DNA from: Vitrella brassicaformis
Lineage: Eukaryota; Sar; Vitrellaceae
Reading direction: 5' to 3'
Assembly (NCBI GenBank): GCA_001179505.1
Contig: CDMY01000719.1
Coordinates: 1 to 27,678, forward strand
Length of the DNA: 27,678 bases
The notes beneath the pieces were generated by a model. The model did not search any database. It was given only the letters and a program-made list of their open reading frames with translations, and was not told where the DNA came from. Made by a program: the position numbers and the translations under genes. Shown here in pieces: positions 17,331-26,905 of the stretch (position 1 is the stretch's first letter; each line of letters opens with the position of its first letter).

Positions 17331-20300
17331 ATGCTCGGAGGAACCTCGTACACGCTCCGAAACCAATCCGACCAGCACCCCACAATCATCTGCCGCGGGA
17401 GCCGTCCTACGCTCCTGGCGCCCGTCCAAGCGCCGAGTGGGCCGGGAGGATCACGGAGCAACGCATCAGCACTCGGGCTGTCTTCCGCGCCCCGCAACAG
17501 AAGCTCAGGCGGCCCGGGCCCTCACGGCAACCCCCCTTCGCCCCCGCCAGCCAGTCGAGGCCCTGCCCAGCCTCGGGCCTCACCGCCCCCGCACCAGCCT
17601 TCCACACCCTTCCCCGAAGATGCCCTCCGTGACCTCCTTACATGGGACATGCACCGCATCAGGACGGCCAACATCCCGACGGTCACTCGCTGGCCGCTCC
17701 AGGACGAATTCGCACTCCGCGCCACCAAGGCCGACCTCATGATCAACCACACGGACCCGCAGCTCCACGAGGCCGCGTGCCGCCTTGTAGTCCTGCTTCC
17801 AACGCTGCTTCTCTTCCCCACCAAGCGCAGTGACCCCACCGTCTGGCAGGCCCGTATCCGCCTCTTCGACGAGGGCGACTGGAGGGCGCTGCGGGACGAG
17901 GCACTCGCATGGGCAGGGCGACGCAGCAACACGACCCCCGCCACCAGCGCCAGCCGCGCTCGCCGCCTGGTCAAGTACGGAGAGCTTCGTCGGGCCGCCA
18001 ACGCGCTCACATCCGGCAGAGTGCTGCCCAACAACGATGACACCCTTGCGAAGCTGCGAGCCCTACACCCGCCCGCCCCCTTCCCGCTCGACCCATCCCC
18101 CACCCAGCCGCCAAACAACGCACCCCGCGCCGTCTTCGAACCTGACGATGAACACCTCTTGGGGGCGCTCAAGACGGCGCCCAAGGGTTCGGCACAGGGA
18201 GGGACCGGGTGGCGATATGAGCATCTCCGTGCGATCCACAGCTGAAGATGCAAGGTGCCCATCCCCAATTTCGTCCATCTGCTCGTCCACTCACGGCTGC
18301 CCCCCTTCCTTCACCCCTTCCTCTCGGCAGCCCGCTTGAGCGCGTTCGAGAAGACCAACGACGACGGCGTTCCGACGGGCGGCGTCCGGCCGATCGCCAT
18401 GGGAGAGACGATCCGTCGCTGGGTCACTCGGGCGATGGTGCAGCAGAAATCCAAGGAGCTCGAGGCCAAGCTGGCCCCTTGCCAGTATGCGGTTGGGGTG
18501 GCGTCCGGCTCCAAGAAACTCATCGCGGCCGTGCGCACGTTCCTGTCGGCCGGCGAATCCGACAAGCAACGCGTGCTCCTTAGTCTGGACGCCAAGAACG
18601 CCTTCAACTCGATGAGCCGGCAGGCCATCCTCGAGGGTGTCGATCGCCTCATCCCCGACCTGACGCAGTACTTCCTGCAGTGGTACGGCGAGCCAGCGGA
18701 GCTATGGTCTCACCACGAGAAGGGCTACACCTGCAAGGTGCTGAGCCAGGAAGGGGCACAGCAAGGTGGCTCTGAGGGGCCGGCGTGATATGCGTGCGGG
18801 CTGCATGGAGTGCTGGAGAAGATCAGGATGGTGTTGCCCGACCGACTGATGGTCGCCTTCGCCGACAACATCTACATCAGCACGACGCAGGACCAAGTGG
18901 CGTACGACTTCGACGTGGCCGAGAAGGAGCTGGCGAGTGTGCTGCAGCACCTCGTGCGAGACAAGTGCGAGGTGTGGGGCGAGCACTTCACCAAGGGCAT
19001 GGACCGGCCGGCAAACATGCCCGACGGTGTATGCGTGCGAGACGAGGGGCTGCTGGTGCTGGGCTGCCCGTTCGGCACATCGGAGTTCATGGAGTGGCGC
19101 TTCGCCAAGGTGCTCAAGAAGACCCAGCACCTTCTCGCCAATCTGCCTCAGCTGGAGGACCCGCAGAGCGCCGAGAAGCTGCTCCGCTTCTGCGCCACGC
19201 CGAAGTTCCACTACCACCTCCGCACCTCCCTCCCCTTCACCCGCCCCCTCGCCGAGGCGGCTGGCAAGCACTCCCGCGCCCTCATCCAGGCCGCCTGCAC
19301 CCTCTTCTCCCTTGGCGACATCCAGACCAAGACCGTCCGCCAGCTCAAGCTGCCGCTGACCGAGGGGGGATTCGGCCTCACTGATGCCGCCCGCATCACG
19401 CCAGCGGCCTACTTCGGCGCGAGTGCGGTGGTGTTGGCCGATGTGGTCGCCCGCCACGAAGGCGCCGCATGGATGCCAGCGCACCGGCGCGCAGGGCTGG
19501 AGGTGCTGCCGTGGGTGAGAGCGATCCAAGCCGCGTACGACCACCTTCTCGCCCACTCCCCCCCGTCCCCTCAATCCGACCCCCTACCTGACGTCCGCAG
19601 CCTCATGCTTCGCCCCGTCGGCGGCCTGCAGACCAAGCTGACTCAACGCATCCACCAGCAGGAGTCCGCCTCCCTGCAGGCAGCCCTGGACGCCCTGCGT
19701 GATGAAGCCGGCCACCCGACGACTGACGGCGCCCGGCTGCAAAGCTGCAAAGGGCCCGGAGCGTCGGAGTGGCTACAAGCTATCCCGTCCTGCCCTACAA
19801 CGACCATCTCCCCCGACGCCTTCGTGTGAAACGTGCAGTTCCAGCTCGGCCTGGTGAAGGGACCGACGATGTGTGGGGCGTGCACGAAGCCCTGCGACCC
19901 TCAAGGCGACCACATGCTCAAGTGCCCCAACCATGGCTACCTCATTAGTCGTCACAACACCGTCCAAGCGACCGTCTATCGCATCTGCAAGGAGGCCCGA
20001 TGCCTCAGCGTGAAGACAGAGCAGCTTCTGCGTGACTACCAGTGCCCACTCCCGCAAACGACCGATAAGCAGCGGATGGACCTGGTGATCACCCAGTATG
20101 ACGGCTCCAAGATCATAGTTGACATCACCGGCACTCACCCCACCCACGCCGACCGCCCAGGCGATCCCAGGAACCTCACCAATCAGCAGCCCGGCTCGGC
20201 CCTTTGCGCGGCCGAGAAATGCAAGAGGGACCTATATGCCGTTGCCTGCGTGCGGGGAGGGTACACGTTCTTACCTTTGGCCTTCGAGTCGTATGGACGC

Positions 20301-20515
20301 TGGTCTCGGACCATGGCGACCTTTTTGCACAAGCTAGGCAAGGCAATGAAGGAAACTCACTATAGGGACGACAGGGATTTTTCGACGGGCCGCGTTGTGG
20401 CCCGGTGGTGGGCCCTTTTGTCGTGTGCAGTCAGGCGTGAGTGCGCTCTTACGCTTCGCGCAAGAGTGAGGCCGCTACACCATTCATCCGTCCCTTCCCC
20501 AGAGACGAGGTCTGA
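17331..20515 (+). pseudogene. Element A reverse transcriptase with zinc finger and endonuclease-like domain
   Basis: One frame runs about 1,000 codons, broken only by three TGA codons (18243, 18786, 19827). RT landmarks in order are: GGTGWRYEHLRA (18204-18239), the VRPIAMGETIRRW block, motif A LLSLDAKNAFNSMSR (catalytic D at 18588-18590), motif B GAQQGGSEGPA, and motif C FADN (18858-18869) instead of FADD. A thumb/connection region follows (LKLPLTEGGFGLTDAARI). The C-terminus has CGACTKPCDPQGDHMLKC (19872-19925), a CCHC-type finger, and then MDLVITQYDGSKIIVD with Asp codons at 20079 and 20121 (D-X13-D), followed by EKCKRDLY. That pattern matches restriction-like endonucleases of R2-type elements. 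Comparison with copy C puts the natural stop at TGA 20513-20515, reached by a one-base frameshift near 20450. The enzyme would nick the target and prime reverse transcription there. Confidence 0.82.
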
Positions 20516-21216
20516 GGGAGGGATCCCTATTCACCCCACTAGGCCTTTTGCTCGCCACACTATGCCGCGCCTTTCTTTCGCACACATGTGGCTTCAATGT
20601 GCGTGTGTGGGTGTGGGTGTGTGTGTGCGGGTGTGTGCGTTTGGGCTATTGGTATTCGTATGCGGGCGTGTCGTGTGGGATGGGTGTGCCGGCACGGCGT
20701 CCGGTTGCGTCTGGCATGTGTGTGGCTTGCCCTTGTGGTTTTCCCTGCGGTGATGTGTGTACGGGCGTGCTCTGTGGGTGTCTGCACGTCGACCGCCTGC
20801 CGCCCCCTCTTCGCCGTGGAGACTGGAGCGGCGGCGCGCTCCGCTTTCGGACAGCCTCATCACCCCGTGTGTGTTCATGTCAAGGGCATATTTGTGTGTG
20901 ACTGGTCGATCGGCACTGGCTGGCCAGCTGGGGATGGGCGGCATGTACGTATGGAGTCATGGTGCAGGACGCACGCCGCCTTCGGGCCGCCCCTTCCGGC
21001 CGGCCGCCCGCTGGGGTGGCGTGCGTCTGACGTTATGTGCCTGCTCTTATGTTGCCGTCGTTGGCAGCGCATTGCATCTCCACCTGTTTGCTGCTTCTGC
21101 CCTTTGCGTGCTGTGTGTTGCGTGTGCGTGTTGCATGTTGGGGTGCATGTTGCATGTTGGGATGGACAGACATGGGACTTGACCGTCAGGCCGCCTAGGG
21201 TATTGCCTGAAACCGC
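20516..21216 (+). other. 3' untranslated region of element A
   Basis: A GT-rich tract (about 20582-20640) is followed by unique sequence and a TGTTGC/TGCATGTTG repeat cluster (about 21112-21166). The same order and several matching blocks occur behind copy C: AGGGCATATTTGTG, GCACTGGCT, CTGCTTCTGCCCT and GCCTAGGG. Long open frames here are translations of the repeat. The 3' region of a non-LTR element normally carries the structure recognised by its RT. Confidence 0.75.
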
Positions 21217-21715
21217 TACCCCTCACATGATGTACCAGACAGACAGTTCAGAATCCATGAATGTTCCTTGGAGCCTTTCAGCAGCGATGTCTTCTTATTC
21301 TCTCTCTCTTTTTGGATCAGGGGCGTGCCACTTCAACCACTGAGCGAGTTGAGCGCAGGTGTGGCTTTTTGGCACACGAGGCTCTCGGCTTGACCCTGTG
21401 GCTGTCAGGCTACCCTTGATTACACTTTACGGCTCTCTTCTTAATTCGTGATTCATTGGTGTCTGGGCCTGTGACTTGTTTTGCCTGGGACTCTACCGAT
21501 GGAAAGGATAATGGCTTGATCTGCGGCCCAGAGAATGGCGCGAATGTTATCTGCGTAGAGGAGCTTTTGGGTGTGAATGAGATGTGGAGGCTTGGTTATG
21601 TGTCCATTCGTAATTGGAAAGCTGAAGAATTTCGGCTCCCATGTGCGGTCCCTGTGGTGGTAGTGGTCTTATTGGTGTGATTTCGCTGTTCTGGCGCCCT
21701 CAATCGATCTGGACG
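21217..21715. other. Unassigned DNA between copies A and B
   Basis: No gene was recognised. A pyrimidine-rich run lies near 21288-21312, and a 74-codon open frame (21456-21680) has normal composition but no known motif. No poly(A) tail or clear target-site duplication of element A was seen. Confidence 0.4.
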
Positions 21716-22087
21716 AGGTCTGCCAAGATCCTACCCAACAATAACGACACCCTCGAGAAGCTGAAGGCCCTCCACCCTCCTGCTCCCTTCCCGCCCGACC
21801 CGACCCCCACCCAGCCCCCAAACAACGCGCCACGCCCCGTTTTCGACCCCGACGACGAGCACCTCCTGGATGCGCTCAAGACGGCCCCCAAAGGTGCGGC
21901 ACAGGGGGGGAGGGGTGGCGATATGAGCATATCAGCACCTCCGCGCGATCCATAGCTGGAAGCCTCAGGTGCCACTCCGCAACTTGGTCAACTGCTCGTT
22001 CACTCACGCGTCCCCCCTTCCCTCTTCCCTCCTTCCCTTCCTTTCCGCGGCACGCCTGAGCGCATTCGAGAGGACGGACGACGACGG

Positions 22088-22127
22088 GGTCACCACAGGT
22101 GGGGTCCGGTCACCACAAGTGGGGTCC
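22088..22127 (+). repeat. 20-bp tandem duplication inside copy B
   Basis: GGTCACCACAGGTGGGGTCC is followed directly by the same 20 bp with one change (CAAG for CAGG). Copy A has a single equivalent at this position, so the duplication arose in copy B. Confidence 0.85.
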
Positions 22128-23137
22128 GGCCGATCGCCATCGGGAAGACGATCCGCCGCTGGGTCACACGGGCGATGGTGCAGGAGAAGACAGCCGAGCT
22201 GGAGGCCAAGCTGGCCCCGTGCCAGTATGCGGTGGGGGTGCCGGCGGGATCCGAGAAGCTCATCGCGCCCGTGCGGACCTTCCTGTCGGCCGGCGCCTCG
22301 GGCGAGCGGCGCGCGCTCCTCTCCCTGGATGCAAGAACGCTTTCAATACGATGAGCCAGCAGGCTAGTCTCAAGGGCGTCAATCGACTCCTCCCTGACCT
22401 GACGCAGTACTTCCTGCAGTGGTACGGCGATCCAGCGGAGCTATGGTTTCACCACGCAGGAGGAGGTACGCGCCTAGTGCCGAGCCAGGAAGGCGTCCAA
22501 CAAGGCGACTCCGGGGGGCCGGCGTGATACGCTTGTGGGCTGCACGGGTCGGTGAAGAAGCTCAAGGCGGCGCTGCCCGGCCGGCTGGTGGTCGCCTTTG
22601 CAGACAACATCTTCATTGGGACGGTCGAGCAACACGTGGCGCACGACTTTGATGTGGCCGAGCAAGAGCTGGCGCGTGTGCTGCAGCATCTGGTGCGTGA
22701 AGAGTGTGAGGTATGGGGCGAGCACTTCACCAAGGGCATGGACCGGTCACCGAACATGCCTGAGGGTGTGTGTGTGTGCAGGAGGAAGGGCTGCTAGTGC
22801 TAGGTTGCCCGTTCGGTACGTCGGAGTTCATGGAGTGGCACTTCGCCAAGGTGCTCAAGAAGACTCAGCACATGCTCGACAACCTGCCTCAGCTGGAGGA
22901 CCCCCAGAGCGCTTACCAGCTGCTCCGCCTCTATGCTATGCCCAAGTTCCACTACCACATCCGCCCTCCTCCCTCTTCGCCCCCCCGCTCCTTGAGGCCG
23001 CCGGCAAGCACTCCCGTGTACTCATCCAAGCCTTCTGCACCCCCTCTTCCCTCGGTGACATCGAGGCTAAGACCGTCCGCCAGATCAAGCTGCCGCTGAC
23101 CGAGGGGGTCCGGCCTCACCGACACCGCGCGGATCGC

Positions 23138-23201
23138 GCCAGTGGCCTGTTTCGGTGTGGGTGCCGTGAGCCAGTGGCCTGTTTCGGTGTGGGTGCCGTG
23201 A
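23138..23201 (+). repeat. 32-bp perfect tandem duplication inside copy B
   Basis: Two identical adjacent 32-bp units begin GCCAGTGGCCTGTTTCGGTG. Copies A and C have one unit at the equivalent site. The lack of mismatches suggests a recent event or an assembly artefact. Confidence 0.85.
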
Positions 23202-23343
23202 TGCTGGCCGCCGATGTGCTTGCCCGCCACGAGGGCGGGTATGGATGCCGGCGAATGGACCGGGGGGGGGGGGGGGCTGGAGGCGCTGCCTGGGTGCGGG
23301 ATCTGCAGGCGATCTGCAAGCAGCATACGATCACCTCCTCGCT

Positions 23344-24094
23344 GCAGTGGCCGAGTCTCGTGACCAACATGTACATACGCACATGCAGGCATGTAGCATG
23401 AACAGGTAGGGAGGCACTGCAGGGGCAGGCAGACAGACCTGCAATGTCGGGACGGCAGACCGGAACGTGTAGGATAGATAGATGCCCCCTCTCAATACAC
23501 GCCATCAGACGAATGACTGACTGCCCCTCGCACTCAGACTGAGGTGGGAATCCACCCTCGAGGGGCCTCAGTGGTGTTCGTACCGAGCTGCCTGCCTACA
23601 CGCACACACCGTCTACACCCCCAGTCAGTGCAAATTGGTCTGCCCATTACAAGCATGATCGGCTGGAAACGAGAGAATGGTTTAACGGTCATGTCCCAGG
23701 TGGCCATCGGCCTAGTCCCATTGTCTTCCATACACGTGCAACGGGAACCCACGCACGCTCCACATGCACAAAGGTACTCAGGGGGCACACTCACGAGATC
23801 TTCAAAGCAAGACCCACAGCCGTCCGCGATACCTGGTCGTTTGCAGGACTGTCGCTGTAGATCTGGCCGAGTCGCTCCTGATATGCACTTCCCTGGGCCT
23901 CTCCCATGCCACAAAGCCGTCCCTCTTCGGCGCCGGGAGCTCCATCCGCTACACGAAGGTCAGTTGCAGGATGGCAACCTCTCGACTTTGTTCAAAAGAC
24001 AGCCCTGTTCGGGTGCGCGTCGTCGGCAGATCCCGCCGCGCCTCGATTCGAGGACGCGCAGGAACGAGTGACATCGTCACTTCATGCCAAGTGC
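23344..24094. other. Unassigned DNA between copies B and C
   Basis: No known gene was recognised. Overlapping plus-strand frames at 23544-24071 and 23906-24118 are open. The latter includes FVQKTALFGCASSADPAAPR and has normal composition, but no family was identified. The stretch lies between the truncated end of copy B and the 3' end of copy C. Confidence 0.4.
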
Positions 24095-24902
24095 GCAGCG
24101 GATTCACGGAAGCCCTAGGTGGCCCAACGGCCTGGTTCCTTGTTGTCCCACATGGAACATGCAGCACGAAACAGGCAACATGCAACGTGCAACACGCAAC
24201 ACGCACATGCAAGAGGGCAGAAGCAGTAGGCGGGTAGATCTACAAATGGCAACATATATGACAGACACGCAACATCGCACGCACGTCACCCCGGCGGACG
24301 GCCTGTGTGGGGTGGCCATCTGGCTCTTGAAAAACCCCAGTGACGTGCGCTTCACGCTACGGCCCCACACGTGTATGGCGTGCAATGAACGCTAGCCAGT
24401 GCAAACCAACCGGACACTCACAAATACGCCCTCGACACAAATGTGAAGGGATGGATAAGTGTGCCCGCAAGAGGCCACGCAGGCGCCACTCCGCTCTCCG
24501 GCAGCGGAGAGCCGAGTGGCGGCTAGCAGCCACTATGCGGACACACACAAAGCTCTCCCCAGAACAGTACCTCAAGAAACCCACACAGACGCCCGCCACC
24601 CACACGCACGCACACCCGGACACACAACTCTCAGACACATGCGCTTACACGTACAATCCCACGCACACACACATAGACACGCACCGCGCACAGACGGACA
24701 CACACACACAGACACACACGCGCAGACACACAGACATCCACGCGAACACGCGCAGAAACACAGACACACGACAGTCCGCCGCTCAGCTAGGCCCCCTTGA
24801 CACACGCCAGTATACAACAAAGTCAAAACTCACGCAAGGAAGGCAGATAGCGATGCCGATGAGTGGATGAGGAGTTCAGTGTGGGGCAAAAGGGCCCTTC
24901 CC
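24095..24902 (-). other. 3' untranslated region of element C
   Basis: On the minus strand this follows the end of the C protein. It contains a GT-rich tract (about 24590-24770), then blocks shared with the tail of copy A (AGGGCGTATTTGTG, GCACTGGCT, CTGCTTCTGCCCT), a GTGTTGC repeat cluster (about 24160-24205), and finally CCTAGGG near 24113-24119, where similarity to A ends. A hairpin-like palindromic block, CTCTCCGGCAGCGGAGAG, lies near 24493-24511. Confidence 0.7.
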
Positions 24903-26905
24903 TCAGATCTCGTCCGTGGGGAAGGGGCGCACGTCTGGACCGACCTCACTCTTGCCGAGCACTGTGGCGGCAGCCTCACGCCTGACTGCACACGACAACA
25001 GAATCCACCAACGGGCCACGATGCGGCCCGTCGAAAAATCCCTGTCGTCCTTGAAGTGTGCTTCCTTCACTGCCTTGCCTAACTTGTGCAGAAACTTCTC
25101 CATTGTCGGCGACCAGCGGCCATACGACTCAAAAACCAACGGCAAAAACGTGAACCCTCCCCGTGCGCATGCAACCGCATATTTTGACCTCTTCTCAGCC
25201 TCCCTGAGTCGCAGGGCCGTGCCGGGGCGCTGGTTGGTAAGATTTTTGGCCTCGCCCGGATGGTCGGCGTGTGTAGGGTGGGTGCCCGCGACGTCTACCA
25301 TGAGCTTCGAGCCGTCGATCTGCGTGATCACCAGGTCCATCCGCTTCTTGTCATCGGTCGTTTGCGGGAATGGACACAGGTAGTCACGCAGGGGCTGCTC
25401 TTGTTTCACGCTGGGGCAGTGGGCCTCCTTGCAGATGCGGTATACGGTCGCCTTGACGGCGTTGTGGCGATCGGTCAGGTAGGCGCCGTTGAGGCACTTG
25501 GGCATGTGGTCGCCGTGAGGGTCGCAGGGCTGATGGCACGCTCCGCATGTCGTCGGTGTCTTCACCAGGCCGAGGGACCACTGCGCGTTGAACACGAAGG
25601 TCTCGGGGGAGAGGGTCGTCTCCTTGCACGAGGGGATGGCTTGCAGCCACGCTGACGCCCCCGATCCCTTGCAGCTCTGCAGGCGAGAGCCGTCGGGCGT
25701 CGCCCACCCGCGGTGGCCGTCGAAACGCATGGCGTCCAGGGTCGCCTGCAGGGAGGCGGACTCCTTCTGATGGATGCGGTGGGTCAGCTTTGACTGCAGG
25801 CCGCCGGCGAGGCGGAGCATGAGGCTGCGGATGTCGGGTAGGGGGTCGGATTGCGGGGGAGGGGGGTAGACGGCGACGAGGTGGTCGTAAGCTGCCTGCA
25901 GATCCTGCACCCATTGCAGTGCTTCCAGCCCCGCTGCCCATTCGCCGGCATCCACGCCGCGCCCTCATGGCGAGCGAGCACGTCAGCCAACACCACCGCA
26001 CCCACGCCGAAGTAGGCTGCCGGTGCGATCCGCGCCATGTCGGTCAGGGCAAACCCTCCTTCGAACAGCGGCAGCTTGAGTTGGCGGATGGTTTTGGACC
26101 GGATGTCGCCGAGAGAGAAGAGGGTGCAGGCGGCTTGGATGAGGGCACCTGTGTGTTTGTCGGCGGCCTCGTGCAGCGGGGGGGCGAAGGGGGCCGAGGT
26201 GTGGATGTGGTAGTGGAACTTGGGCGTGGCGCAGAGGCGGAGCAGCTGGTAGGCGCTCTGCGGATCCTCCAGCTGGGGGAGGCGGTCCAGCAGGTGCTTG
26301 GTCGGCTTGAGCTTCTTGGCAAAGTGTCGCTGCATGAACTTCATCGTGCCGAATGGACAGCCGAGCACCATCAACCCCTCGTCCCGCACATACACACACC
26401 CTCGGGCATGTTCGCCAGCCGGGCCATGCCCTTGGTGAAGTGCTCGCCCCACACCTCACACTTCTCACGCACGAGTTGCTGCCGCACACGCGCGAGCTCT
26501 CGGTCAGCCACACTGAAGTCTTCCGCCACCTTATCCTCGACCGTCCCGATGAAGATGTTGTCAGCAAAGGCGACTACTAGCCGACCTGGCAGCGCCGCTC
26601 TGAGCTTCTTCAGCACCCCATGCAGCCCACAGGTATACCACGCTGGCCCCCCGAGTCGCCCTGCTGCACGCCCTCCTGGCTCTGCAGTCGTCGTATGAAG
26701 CCGCCATCATGGTGGAACCACAGCTCCGCGGGGTCGCCGTACCACTGCAGGAAGTACTGCGTCAGGTCAGGGACGACTGCTCGACGCCCTCGAGAATGGC
26801 TTGCCGGCTCATCGTGTTGAAGGCGTTCTTGGCGTCCAGGGAGAGGAGCACGCGCCGCTCGCTAGCGTCTCCTGCCGACAGGAAGGTCCGCACGGCTGCG
26901 ATATC
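24903..26905 (-). pseudogene. Non-LTR element copy C, A-like RT, zinc finger and endonuclease-like part
   Basis: The reading is in three frames: 26616-26371, 26452-25784 and 25955-24903, with frameshifts near 26390 and 25935. It has motif A LLSLDAKNAFNTMSR, motif B GVQQGDSGGPAW with a normal TGG Trp codon (26638-26640), and motif C FADN (26557-26568). The last frame of 350 codons is intact to its TGA (24903-24905). It carries CGACHQPCDPHGDHMPKC, then MDLVITQIDGSKLMVD (D-X13-D), then EAEKRSKYAVACARGG, and ends PFPTDEI. This part is the best guide to the natural C-terminus of the family. A small deletion near 26785 disturbs the sequence after motif A. Confidence 0.85.

Larger units (their letters stand above)
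16421..21216 (+). mobile_element. Non-LTR retrotransposon copy A (RT plus endonuclease-like domain)
   Basis: The copy contains GC-rich coding for a long protein (about 16421-20515), followed by a roughly 700-bp 3' untranslated region that is homologous to that of copy C. There is no LTR, no integrase and no apurinic-type endonuclease. The order RT, CCHC-type finger, PD-(D/E)XK-like nuclease resembles R2-type (RLE) non-LTR elements. The 5' end is uncertain. The 3' end is placed where similarity to copy C stops, just after CCTAGGG (21194-21200). Confidence 0.75.
21716..23343 (+). pseudogene. Non-LTR element copy B, truncated at both ends
   Basis: Similarity to copy A starts at SAKILPNNNDTLEKL (A: SGRVLPNNDDTLAKL) and runs through the RT domain to the region after the RT core (LEALP-WV-DLQA). 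It then stops before the zinc finger and endonuclease domain. Recognisable parts are ALKTAPKGAAQGG, the RPIAIGKTIRRWVTRAMV block, MSQQASLKGVNRLLPDLTQ, motif B GVQQGDSGGPA, and motif C FADN (22597-22608). Frameshifts occur near 21910, 22330 and 22785. The TGA at 22525-22527 lies at the same codon as the TGA at 18786 in copy A. Two small tandem duplications and a G14 run (about 23263-23276) add to the damage. The copy has no protein-coding capacity. Confidence 0.85.

Noticed and set aside
16287-19574. Numerous long minus-strand and alternative-frame ORFs over element A
   Set aside because: High GC leaves all frames open. Only the frame with RT, zinc-finger and endonuclease-like motifs, matched in copies B and C, is supported.
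18243-19829. A nuclear code change with UGA read as tryptophan
   Set aside because: Kept only as a question. TGG is the usual Trp codon in the same frames, and TGA also ends the pol frame, the copy C protein and the ESCRT-III-like gene at sensible positions.
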